A stretch of DNA of 57,055 bases, from the NCBI GenBank assembly GCA_019310385.1, contig JAFDEK010000007.1, positions 1 through 57,055 of the forward strand. The letters run 5' to 3'. The notes under the pieces are model-generated. The model was not told the DNA's origin and ran no database searches. It worked only from the letters and a program-made list of their open reading frames with translations. The number at the start of each line of letters is the position of its first letter. Positions within the stretch are counted from its first letter, which is position 1. This document shows positions 30,402 to 38,359 of the stretch, one piece after another. Source of the stretch: Deltaproteobacteria bacterium (GTDB lineage Bacteria > Myxococcota_A > UBA9160 > UBA4427). Position numbers and translations under genes: made by a program.

Positions 30402-32959
30402 AGACGCTGTCGATCACGCCCCGGAGTCACCTGCTCTCGCTGTTCTTGTTCTCGCTGTTCTTGTTCTCTCTATTGCCACGCTCGTCCGAAGCCCAGCCCC
30501 TGCGCGGCAACGCGCTCAATCCCAGCGGCCGCGAGCTCGCTCTCGAAATCGACGATCGGGGAATGAGCTACCTGCGCAAGCCGGCGCGCCGCACGCCCTC
30601 GGGATTCCTCTATGCCCCGCCTCCGCGCTCGCCGCAGTACCAGGAGCTCGGTGACGGGTGGCTCTGGCGCGGGAGTGCGGAGCTCGGCTACCTGGGCAGC
30701 TACGGCGACACCTCGGTGGCCCGCTTCGAACGCTTCGCCGACCTCCAGGATGGCTCTTCACCGGCTAATGGCTTCCTCTTCGGCGACCTCGCCCTCTCTC
30801 TGCGACGACCCGAGAGCGCCTTCTATGTGGACTTCCACGGGGGCTCCCTGGGACGGGACGACCAGTACTACCGCGGAGAGCTCGGTGTCTACGGCCAGCT
30901 CAGGCTCGTCGCCACCTACGACGGCGTTCCCCACCGCTACTTCAACGACTCCATCGACATCTTCGAGGGCCGGGGGAGCGAGCGGCTGACCCTGCCGGCC
31001 CCCTTGACCCCCGGTGCGAGCACGGAGGCGGACATCGCCCAGGTGGTCGCCGCAACGGATCCGAGCAAGCTCCTGGTGCAGCGGGATCGGGCGGGACTCA
31101 CCTTCGAGCTCGAGCCGGCTGCCGGCCTGCGCCTCTTCGGCAGCTACCGCCTGGACAAACGCGAGGGGACCCGGGCCACCGGGGGAACCCACATGTTCGC
31201 GTTTCGCAGCCCCAGCGAAGGCAGCGTGCTGGATCTCAGCGAGCCCGTCGACCTGCGTACCCACGATGTCTCCGTGGGGCTCGCGTACGCGTGGTCGCGC
31301 CTGCACACGAGCGTCGCCTACGAGGGCTCCTTTTTCCGCAACGCGAACTCGTCCCTGAGCTGGGAGAATCCCTTCGTGGTGTGGAACGGAAATCCGCCCA
31401 TCGAGGAGGGGCGCCGCGCCCTGGCTCCCGACAACGACTGGCACAACCTGAGAGGCGAGCTCGTCGTGGACCTGCCTCTCTCGAGCCGTCTGCGCGCGCT
31501 GGTCTCCTGGGGGACTATGCGCCAGGACGATCCGCTCCTGCCTCCCACCATCGAAGACGGGATCGTGGGCCCCGACGCCGTGGACCTGGCCCTCTGGAAC
31601 ACCACGGACGCGCTCAGCCGGAGTACGGCCCGGGCGCGCATCGACACGCTGTTGGTGGATGCCCGCTGGCGTACCCGGCCCGTGCGGGCCTTCGATTTCG
31701 AGAGCCGCTTCCGCTACTACGACGAGAGCAACCGCACCGACTACACGGCCTTCAATCCCAGCACCGGCGAGCTCGGCTACATCGCCGAAGACGCCGGCCC
31801 CGGGAGCCGGCTGCCGGGGCAGCTCGGCATCTACGACCCCGCCGACCCCACCAGCAACTGGCACTATCGCGCCATTCCCTTCGGCCGCACGGACACCCGC
31901 GTATCCGGCCAGGCGACCTGGCGTCCCGGCTGGAAGAGCAGCCTGGGGTTCAGCTACGAATACCAACACCTCGTGCGCGACCACCGGGAGCGCGTGCGCA
32001 CCAGCGAGGGCCGCGGCGGTATCACCTTCGACACCCGCGCACTCCACTTCGCGACCCTGCGTCTCTCCTACCAGTACGCGCACCGCTGGGGCTCGGACTA
32101 CCACTACGATCCCTACCGGCCCTTCTACACCTCGAGCCTGCCGCGTCCACCGGGCGTGACGAGCGAAACGCGCCCCCGCACCCTGGCGCAGCTGCGCAAG
32201 CCGGATCTCGCGAGCCGCGTGCAGAATCTCTTCGAAGGGCGCCTTGGCATTCCGGTCTTCGAAGCGGTGGATCTGGCCTTCGCCGGGGGCTATCGCGACG
32301 ACGACTTCAACGCGGCCTTTGGCCTGCGGGACCAGGAGACCGCTGACGCTAGCGTGGAGCTGAGCTATCAGCCTCATCCGACGCTCAGCACCTACCTCTT
32401 CGGGAGCTTCGAGCGGCGCCTGCGTCGCATGGGGACCGTGCGCGGCACCTTTGCCTCATCGGGCGACCCCAACTTCGGCGGCCCCGTCTATCCCGACAGC
32501 CGCAGGTGGGACTCGGACTCCGACGCGGTGTCCCACGGTCTGGGCGCGGGCTTTCACTGGCGCTTCTTCGATGCGCTGCTTTCGAGCGAAGGTCGATCTG
32601 GCTGGCGCCTCTTCGGCCGCATGACTCTCGAAGCGGACTGGGTCTTCAGCCAGACCCGGGAGACCATCGACTACGAGTACGCGGGCCCGGGCGCGCTGGC
32701 GAGCCCCGGGACGACCGGTGAAGCAGGCAGCGGCCTGCCCACGCTCTTCAGCCGTGACCACGTGGTGACGAGCAGCTTGAAGATGGACTGGAGCGAGCAC
32801 ATCGGCGCGCGCCTCTACTATCGCTACGCGCACTCCAGCATCGAGGACTTCTCCCAGAGCGACCTGGTTCCCCTCAGCGAGCACCGCCTCTTCTTTGCCA
32901 ACGTGGAGCGTGACTACTCTGTCCACGTGGTGGGCGTGACCCTGCGCCTGCGCTACTGA
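30398..32959 (+). CDS. MtrB/PioB-family outer-membrane beta-barrel
   Basis: 853 aa. The ATG at 30398 overlaps the cytochrome stop by four bases. The signal peptide contains SLFLFSLFLFSLLP, built on an exact 15-base repeat, and ends near SEAQP. The remainder is a long series of alternating hydrophobic/polar strands rich in Tyr, Arg and Asp, ending in a beta-barrel terminal strand (YSVHVVGVTLRLRY). Phrases such as RFERFADLQDGSSPANGFLFGDL and YSYDGVPHRYF-like segments fit the decaheme-associated MtrB/PioB family. It forms the pore that holds the decaheme cytochrome across the outer membrane. The CXXC of Shewanella MtrB is not visible here. Confidence 0.9.
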   Translation: MKTLSITPRSHLLSLFLFSLFLFSLLPRSSEAQPLRGNALNPSGRELALEIDDRGMSYLRKPARRTPSGFLYAPPPRSPQYQELGDGWLWRGSAELGYLGSYGDTSVARFERFADLQDGSSPANGFLFGDLALSLRRPESAFYVDFHGGSLGRDDQYYRGELGVYGQLRLVATYDGVPHRYFNDSIDIFEGRGSERLTLPAPLTPGASTEADIAQVVAATDPSKLLVQRDRAGLTFELEPAAGLRLFGSYRLDKREGTRATGGTHMFAFRSPSEGSVLDLSEPVDLRTHDVSVGLAYAWSRLHTSVAYEGSFFRNANSSLSWENPFVVWNGNPPIEEGRRALAPDNDWHNLRGELVVDLPLSSRLRALVSWGTMRQDDPLLPPTIEDGIVGPDAVDLALWNTTDALSRSTARARIDTLLVDARWRTRPVRAFDFESRFRYYDESNRTDYTAFNPSTGELGYIAEDAGPGSRLPGQLGIYDPADPTSNWHYRAIPFGRTDTRVSGQATWRPGWKSSLGFSYEYQHLVRDHRERVRTSEGRGGITFDTRALHFATLRLSYQYAHRWGSDYHYDPYRPFYTSSLPRPPGVTSETRPRTLAQLRKPDLASRVQNLFEGRLGIPVFEAVDLAFAGGYRDDDFNAAFGLRDQETADASVELSYQPHPTLSTYLFGSFERRLRRMGTVRGTFASSGDPNFGGPVYPDSRRWDSDSDAVSHGLGAGFHWRFFDALLSSEGRSGWRLFGRMTLEADWVFSQTRETIDYEYAGPGALASPGTTGEAGSGLPTLFSRDHVVTSSLKMDWSEHIGARLYYRYAHSSIEDFSQSDLVPLSEHRLFFANVERDYSVHVVGVTLRLRY
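30437..30466 (+). repeat. Exact in-frame 15-base duplication in the barrel-protein signal peptide
   Basis: TCGCTGTTCTTGTTC at 30437-30451 and again at 30452-30466 encodes SLFLF twice, lengthening the hydrophobic core of the signal peptide. Confidence 0.95.
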
Positions 32960-32987
32960 GCACCCGCCCGATGCCGGTGCCCTCGGC

Positions 32988-33004
32988 TATGCTCACGCCG
33001 AATG
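32988..33004 (+). promoter_or_regulatory. Candidate -10 box for a leaderless start
   Basis: TATGCT (32988-32993) ends 8 bases before the ATG at 33002, and no Shine-Dalgarno is present. It has the same geometry as the MFS gene at 19187. The -35 region is not recognisable. Confidence 0.35.
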
Positions 33005-33901
33005 CAAGGGACCGGCCCCCTCCTCATCACCGGCGGCAGCGGCTATCTCGGTCGCCATCTCGGCCTATGCGCGGCTCGCTACGCGGAAGCTCACCCCGAG
33101 CTTGGCTGCGAGATCGTCGCGACCTGCCGCGAGCATCCCGAGCGAGTGACCGTGCCCCGAATGCGCTCCCTCGACGTCAGTGATGCCGAAGCGGTGCGCG
33201 CCCTCGTCCACGAGCTCGCCCCGGTCGCACTCGTTCACACCGCGGCTGCCAATCCGGGCCGCGACGAGAGCCTCATGGAGGCCGTCAACGTCGAGGGCAG
33301 CCGCCACGTCGCCGAGGCCGCGCGGGATGTGGGGGCGCGCCTCGTGCACCTCTCTTCGGACGTGGTCCACGACGGAAAGAAGGGCAAGCCCTACGTCGAG
33401 GAGGACCCCCCGACTGCGGCCTCCGGCTACGGGGGATCGAAGGCCCGGGCCGAAGGAGCGGTGGCGGCGGCCCATCCCGGCGCCGCGATCGTGCGCGTCT
33501 CACTCCTCTATGACGCTGCCGAGATGGACCGCGGGACGGGAGGCTTCGCGGAGCGGCTCGGGGCCGGCGAGCCCGTTCGGCTCTTCTCGGACGTAGAGCG
33601 CCAGCCCATCTCCCTCGACTCGACCGCGGACGCCCTGCTCGCGCTGGCCTTCGAGTTCACCGACTACTCGGGCGTGCTCAACGCCGGGGGGCGTCAGGTG
33701 ATGAGCCGCGAGGCCTTCGGGCGGCGCATGCTCGAGTGGTGGCAGGTGCCGGGACGCGAGCGGGTCGAGGCGGTGAAGGCGGCGGACCTGCCGGGTCCCC
33801 CACCCCTGGACCTGCGTCTCGACTGCACGCGCGCCGAGGCGCTGCTGGGGATGACCTTCCCCGGTGTCGACGAAGTCCTCGAGACGGCGCGCCGGGGCTG
33901 A
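33002..33901 (+). CDS. NAD(P)-dependent reductase, RmlD-like (extended SDR)
   Basis: 299 aa. Nucleotide-binding GGSGYLG near the N-terminus, then SLDVSDAEAVRALV, VHTAAANPGRDESLMEAVNVEG and LVHLSSDVVHDGKKGKPYVEED. The active site is SGYGGSKARAE with YxxxK. This is the order seen in dTDP-4-dehydrorhamnose reductases (RmlD) and related sugar-nucleotide reductases. No other rml genes are nearby, so the substrate may differ. It follows the porin-cytochrome operon with a 42-base gap but probably has its own promoter. Confidence 0.85.
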   Translation: MQGTGPLLITGGSGYLGRHLGLCAARYAEAHPELGCEIVATCREHPERVTVPRMRSLDVSDAEAVRALVHELAPVALVHTAAANPGRDESLMEAVNVEGSRHVAEAARDVGARLVHLSSDVVHDGKKGKPYVEEDPPTAASGYGGSKARAEGAVAAAHPGAAIVRVSLLYDAAEMDRGTGGFAERLGAGEPVRLFSDVERQPISLDSTADALLALAFEFTDYSGVLNAGGRQVMSREAFGRRMLEWWQVPGRERVEAVKAADLPGPPPLDLRLDCTRAEALLGMTFPGVDEVLETARRG

Positions 33902-33940
33902 GGCCTCGAGCTGCCACTCGATCCGCCGACACTGCCTGGA

Positions 33941-35185
33941 TTACTCGGCCCGAAGCGCGTCCACGGGCTCGAGCGAGGCGGCACGCCTCGCCGGCGCGAT
34001 GCCTGAAACGAGTCCCGTTGTCACGCTCATGGCCAACGCGGCCGCCATGTAGACAAGGGGTGTGTGGATGGGGAGGCCGGGAATCAGGCTGCGCAGCAGG
34101 GCCGCTACGCCCAGGCCGCCACCGATTCCGATCAGGCCACCCGCGGTGGTGAGGAGCGCGGCTTCGAGGAGGAAGAGGCGCTGGATCTCGCCCTGGGTGG
34201 CGCCCAGGGCGCGCATGAGGCCGATCTCCGAGACCCGCTCCCCCACCGAGATCCACATCATGGTGAGGATCCCGATGGCGCCCACCAGCAGCGACACCCC
34301 CGCGATGGCGCCCACCGACATGGTGATCACGTTCATTACCTTGCCGAAGGTCTCGATCATGGCGGTCTGGGTGGTGACGGTGAAGTCCTCGCGACCGCCG
34401 TGGCGTTCGCTGAGAATCCGCTTGACCGAGTCCGCGACAGCGTCGGTCTGGCGCTCGTGGGCGTAGGTGAGGTCGATTTCCATGAGCTCGTCGACGTTGA
34501 AGACCTGCATCGCGGTGGCGACGGGGATGTAGGCAGCGTCGTCGATGTCGAAGCCGAGAATGCGTCCCTTGGGCGCCATGATGCCGATCACACGGAAACG
34601 AGCCCCCGCAACGCGAACGAACTCGCCGAGGGCGTTTTCGTCGCCGAAGAGCTCGTGCTTCACCTTGGGCCCCAGCACCGCGACCGAGCCGCCGCGGCGG
34701 GGGTCGCCGGGCGGAAGGAAGCGGCCGCGGCCCACGCCGAACTTGAGCACGTCGGGCAGCCCGGCCGTCGTGCCATAGACGTAGACGCTGCGCGAGCGGC
34801 CGTTGCCCTCGACGGCCCCCTGGCCCATGACAATGGGCACCACGTCGAGCACCTCGGGAATGCGCGTCAGTGCCTCCGCGTCATCGATGGTGAGCTTGTG
34901 GGTGGTACCGCCCATGATTCCCGGTATCCCACCCGTCTCGACCTTGCCCGGGTTGATCGCAATCGTGGTGGTTCCGAACTGCATGAACTGGTCGAGGATG
35001 TAGCGGCGCGTGCCCTCGCCGATGGAGGTGAGGAGCACCACCGCCATGACGCCGATGGAGATGCCCAGCATGGAGAGAATCGAGCGCAGGGGGTAGGCGC
35101 GCAGGGCCCCGCTGGCCAGGCCGACGACATCGGCGGTGCGGATTTCGTCGTGGTGGTTCGCGGTCATTACGGTCTCGTCACCCAC
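33941..35185 (-). CDS. MacB/FtsX-type ABC transporter permease (second of two)
   Basis: 414 aa. A GTG at 35185 overlaps the upstream permease stop by eight bases; an ATG at 35167 is an alternative start. Topology is one N-terminal helix (RSILSMLGISIGVMAVVLLTS), a large periplasmic domain and three C-terminal helices (SVGAIAGVSLLVGAIGIL; LLTTAGGLIGIGGGLGV; LAMSVTTGLVSGIAPARRAA). The FtsX signature EIGLMRALGAT is present. It probably pairs with the neighbouring permease as a heterodimer, energised by the separate ATPase. Confidence 0.92.
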   Translation of the reverse strand: MGDETVMTANHHDEIRTADVVGLASGALRAYPLRSILSMLGISIGVMAVVLLTSIGEGTRRYILDQFMQFGTTTIAINPGKVETGGIPGIMGGTTHKLTIDDAEALTRIPEVLDVVPIVMGQGAVEGNGRSRSVYVYGTTAGLPDVLKFGVGRGRFLPPGDPRRGGSVAVLGPKVKHELFGDENALGEFVRVAGARFRVIGIMAPKGRILGFDIDDAAYIPVATAMQVFNVDELMEIDLTYAHERQTDAVADSVKRILSERHGGREDFTVTTQTAMIETFGKVMNVITMSVGAIAGVSLLVGAIGILTMMWISVGERVSEIGLMRALGATQGEIQRLFLLEAALLTTAGGLIGIGGGLGVAALLRSLIPGLPIHTPLVYMAAALAMSVTTGLVSGIAPARRAASLEPVDALRAE

Positions 35186-36380
35186 GAGTCAACGCCGCAA
35201 CCGGATCGAGGCGCATGGCCCGGAGCGCGGGGAGCACGCCGAAGATCGGTCCCGTCACCAGGGCCAGGGCCAGCACCGTCGCTACGGCCCAGAGGGGCGC
35301 CGCGGCGGGGATCGCGGGATAGACGCTGACCAGGAGCTGCAGCGAAGCCCAGCCGAGGCCGAGGCCGATGGCGCCCCCCGCCATGGAGAGCAGCGCGGCC
35401 TCGGTGAGGAAGACCGAGAGGATTTGTGTCCGGTTCGCCCCGAGGGCCTTGAGGAGGCCGATCTCGGCCGTTCGCTCCGAAACCGAGACCAGCATGACGT
35501 TCATGATGCCGATTCCCGCGACCACGAGCGAGATCCCGCCGATGCCCGCCACCGCCATGGTGAGCGCGTCGAGGATCCCGCCCAGGGAATCGAGGATGGC
35601 GTCCTGGCTGATGATGGTGACGTCTTCTTCGTCGTGGCGGTCGATGATGATGTCGATCACCTGCTGCTTCACGAGCTCTGCGTCTCCGTAGACGTTGAGC
35701 TCGACGAGGATGCGGAAGAGGGAGCTGCGGTTGAAGAGCCGCATCACCGTCGCCACGGGTGCGAAGACCATCTGGTCCACGTCCTGTCCCATCTGCTGGC
35801 CCCGCTCCTCGATGACGCCGATCACCCGCATGCGTGCGTCGCCGACCCGGATCACCTCACCGATGGGCTCGGTCTCCTTGAAGAGCTCCTCGGCGACGGT
35901 GTGGCCGATGACCGCCACCGAAGCGCCGCGGTCGAGGGCAGACTCGGGGAGGAGGCGGCCGAGGCGGATCGATATCTGCCGGGCCGGAAAGAAGTCGGGA
36001 GTCGTCCCCACGACGATGAGCTGGCGCCGGCGCTCCTTGTAGGAGACGGTGTCGTTGGCGAGGGAGACGGGGATGATCCGCCTGGCGCCGCGCAAGCCGC
36101 GCTGAAGCGCAAGGGTGTCGTCGAGAGTGAGATCGTTGGGGACGCCGCCCACCCCGGGCAGGCCCCCCTTGGTTTCGACCTTGCCCGGCATCACGATGAC
36201 GAGATTCGTGCCCAGGGAGGCGAACTGGCCCATGACGTAGCGGCGCGCCCCCTCGCCGAGGCCCGTGAGGAACACGACTGCCGTCACTCCCACGGCTACG
36301 CCGAGCAGGCTGAGCAGCGTGCGCCGGCGGTGCTGGAGCAGCGCGTTTCCCGCGAATGCGAAGATGTCTCCCGCGCTCAC
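35178..36380 (-). CDS. MacB/FtsX-type ABC transporter permease (first of two)
   Basis: 400 aa from GTG 36380, overlapping the ATPase stop (GTGA). It has the same layout as the following permease: helix 1 RRTLLSLLGVAVGVTAVVFLTG, a periplasmic MacB domain (GEGARRYVMGQFASLGTNLVIVMPG), then three helices with TAEIGLLKALGANR. It is clearly homologous to its neighbour (both have a GTxxxxxxPGKVET segment), indicating an old duplication within the operon. Confidence 0.92.
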   Translation of the reverse strand: MSAGDIFAFAGNALLQHRRRTLLSLLGVAVGVTAVVFLTGLGEGARRYVMGQFASLGTNLVIVMPGKVETKGGLPGVGGVPNDLTLDDTLALQRGLRGARRIIPVSLANDTVSYKERRRQLIVVGTTPDFFPARQISIRLGRLLPESALDRGASVAVIGHTVAEELFKETEPIGEVIRVGDARMRVIGVIEERGQQMGQDVDQMVFAPVATVMRLFNRSSLFRILVELNVYGDAELVKQQVIDIIIDRHDEEDVTIISQDAILDSLGGILDALTMAVAGIGGISLVVAGIGIMNVMLVSVSERTAEIGLLKALGANRTQILSVFLTEAALLSMAGGAIGLGLGWASLQLLVSVYPAIPAAAPLWAVATVLALALVTGPIFGVLPALRAMRLDPVAALTRG

Positions 36381-37102
36381 CCGGTCGAGTCCTTTTCGGC
36401 GAAGAGGCTTCCGAGATCCCGCACATCGTGGCCGGGCACGCGCCGCACGATCGCACCGTCGCGCAGCACGAGCACGCGGTCGGCGAGGCGCGCAACGTTG
36501 GGATCGTGGGTCACCGTGATGAGGGTGATGCCCTCGCGGTTGAGGTGCTGAAGGAGCTCGAGCACCTGGGAGCCCGAGTTCGAGTCGAGATTCCCCGTCG
36601 GCTCGTCCGCGAGCAGCAGACTCGGATGCATCACCGTGGCACGCGCGATGGCGACCCGCTGCTTCTGTCCGCCCGAGAGCTCTCCGGGGCGGTGATGGGC
36701 CCAGTCCGCGAGGCCCACAGCCTCGAGGGCCGCACGGGCGAGCTCCGTGCGTTCGCCTCGGGTGATGCCGGCGAAGGTCATGGGCAGGGCAACGTTCGCC
36801 AGGGCGTCCAGCCGCGGGACCAGGTGGAAGGACTGGAACACGAATCCGATCTCGTGCAGGCGCACGCGTGACAGATCATCGGGCTCGAGGGCGGCGACCT
36901 CCCGCCCATCGAGCTCGTAGGTTCCGCGGCTGGGCTTGTCGAGGCAGCCGATGATGTTGAGCAGGGTCGACTTGCCCGAGCCCGAGGGTCCCATGATGGC
37001 GACGTGCTCGCCGGATTCGATCACCTCCTCGACGTCCTGTAGGGCGTGGAGCTGCTGATCCCCCATGGTGTAGGTCTTCCAGATGCCCTCGAGGCGGATC
37101 AT
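36377..37102 (-). CDS. MacB/LolD-type ABC transporter ATPase
   Basis: 241 aa. The ATG at 37102 overlaps the adaptor stop (ATGA). Walker [11 protein letters not shown]-loop [10 protein letters not shown], signature LSGGQKQR, Walker [14 protein letters not shown] and switch VTHD are all intact. The start [21 protein letters not shown] is typical of the MacB/LolD group. It powers the two permeases that follow in the same transcript. Confidence 0.95.
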   Translation of the reverse strand: MIRLEGIWKTYTMGDQQLHALQDVEEVIESGEHVAIMGPSGSGKSTLLNIIGCLDKPSRGTYELDGREVAALEPDDLSRVRLHEIGFVFQSFHLVPRLDALANVALPMTFAGITRGERTELARAALEAVGLADWAHHRPGELSGGQKQRVAIARATVMHPSLLLADEPTGNLDSNSGSQVLELLQHLNREGITLITVTHDPNVARLADRVLVLRDGAIVRRVPGHDVRDLGSLFAEKDSTG

Positions 37103-38319
37103 CGTGCCGCGCCGGTCCCGCCTTCGTCGGCAAGCCGGGCTTTCTTGCCGGCCACGACCTCCTTGCGGTCGAGGCTGACGACCACCAGCTCGCCCGCCGA
37201 CAAACCCGAGCTCACCTCCACGAAGTCCCAGTTGCGCAGACCGATCTCGAGCTCGCGCTCGGCCAGGAGCCCGTCTTCGAAGACGAGCACCCGCCCACCC
37301 TCGAGGAGGGCGGCGGTGGGAATGCGGAGCACCCGCTCCCGGGCCTCGACGATGAGCTCCACGTCGGCGGAGGTGCCGGCGAGGAAGCCCCCTTTGTTTC
37401 CCCCGCCGTCGCTCCCTCCTCCGAGTCCCGCGTCGAACTCCACCTCCACCTCGACGGTGCGGTTCTGGAGCTCGCGGTCGAGCACGTAGGGAGCGACGCG
37501 AACGACGCGGCCTTCGAAGAGACGGCCCGCGTGAGAGTCGACGGTGACCTTGGCGGCCTGGCCGATGCGGATGCGGCCCGAGTCGACCTCGTCCATGGGA
37601 GCGCTCACGTAGAGGGAGCTGGTGTCGATGAGATCGATGACCGCGGGCGCCGTGAGCAGGGGAGGCGAGGGGGTGATCCACTCGCCGACCTCGGTGCGCA
37701 CCTCCGCGACGACGCCCGGGAAGGGGGCGCGGATCACGGTCTTTGCACGTTCGGCCTCGGCGGCGCGCAGGGTGGCCTCCGCGCGCTTGACTTCGGCCGC
37801 GAGGGCGGTGCAAGAGGCCGCCGCGGTATGGGACTTCACCTCGAGGTTGTCGAGCAGGTCTTCGGAGACGACGTTGTTCTGAGCCAGCTCCCGGTTGCGG
37901 GCGAGGTTGCGACGAGCCAGGTCCCGAGCCAGACAGGCCTCGCGATTGCGCGCCTGGGTCACCTCGAGGGCGGCCTGGGCGAGCTCGACCTGGGCGACGA
38001 AGGAGGCGTCGTTGAGGCGGATGAGTGGCTCGCCGGCCTCGACCTGATCCCCTTCGCGGTGGAGGATCGCGGTGACGCGGCTTCCGATCTCCGCCGAGAG
38101 GCGCGAGCGGCGCCGCGACTCGAGTGTGCCCGCCGTGGAGTTGGTGACCGTAGACTCGACCCGGCCCCGCTCTACGGCGACGGTGCTGACGACGAGGGGA
38201 TCGGGCGCCAACACCGTAATGCGCAGGAGCCAGCCGCTGGCCACCAGGGCCGCCAACACGAGTCCTCGCAACGCCCAGCGCCCTAGCTTCGGGTCTCTCT
38301 CCGTCTGTTGCTGCGGCAT
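37099..38319 (-). CDS. Periplasmic adaptor (MacA/HlyD-like membrane fusion protein)
   Basis: 406 aa, first gene of a four-gene exporter operon (adaptor, ATPase, permease, permease) with 4-8 base overlaps. N-terminal membrane anchor (LVLAALVASGWLLRITVLA), a split lipoyl/barrel-sandwich domain (SRVTAILHREGDQVEAGEPLIRLND; KTVIRAPFPGVVAEVRTEVGEW), an alpha-helical hairpin between, and C-terminal beta domains. A Gly-rich insert (GLGGGSDGGGNKGG) lies near residue 310. It connects the MacB-like transporter to an outer-membrane channel, which is not encoded here. The substrate (lipid, peptide or macrolide) is unknown. Confidence 0.9.
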   Translation of the reverse strand: MPQQQTERDPKLGRWALRGLVLAALVASGWLLRITVLAPDPLVVSTVAVERGRVESTVTNSTAGTLESRRRSRLSAEIGSRVTAILHREGDQVEAGEPLIRLNDASFVAQVELAQAALEVTQARNREACLARDLARRNLARNRELAQNNVVSEDLLDNLEVKSHTAAASCTALAAEVKRAEATLRAAEAERAKTVIRAPFPGVVAEVRTEVGEWITPSPPLLTAPAVIDLIDTSSLYVSAPMDEVDSGRIRIGQAAKVTVDSHAGRLFEGRVVRVAPYVLDRELQNRTVEVEVEFDAGLGGGSDGGGNKGGFLAGTSADVELIVEARERVLRIPTAALLEGGRVLVFEDGLLAERELEIGLRNWDFVEVSSGLSAGELVVVSLDRKEVVAGKKARLADEGGTGAAR

Positions 38320-38359
38320 CCGGGAGAGATGCTAGCAGCCCATTCGCTGACCGGCGGTC

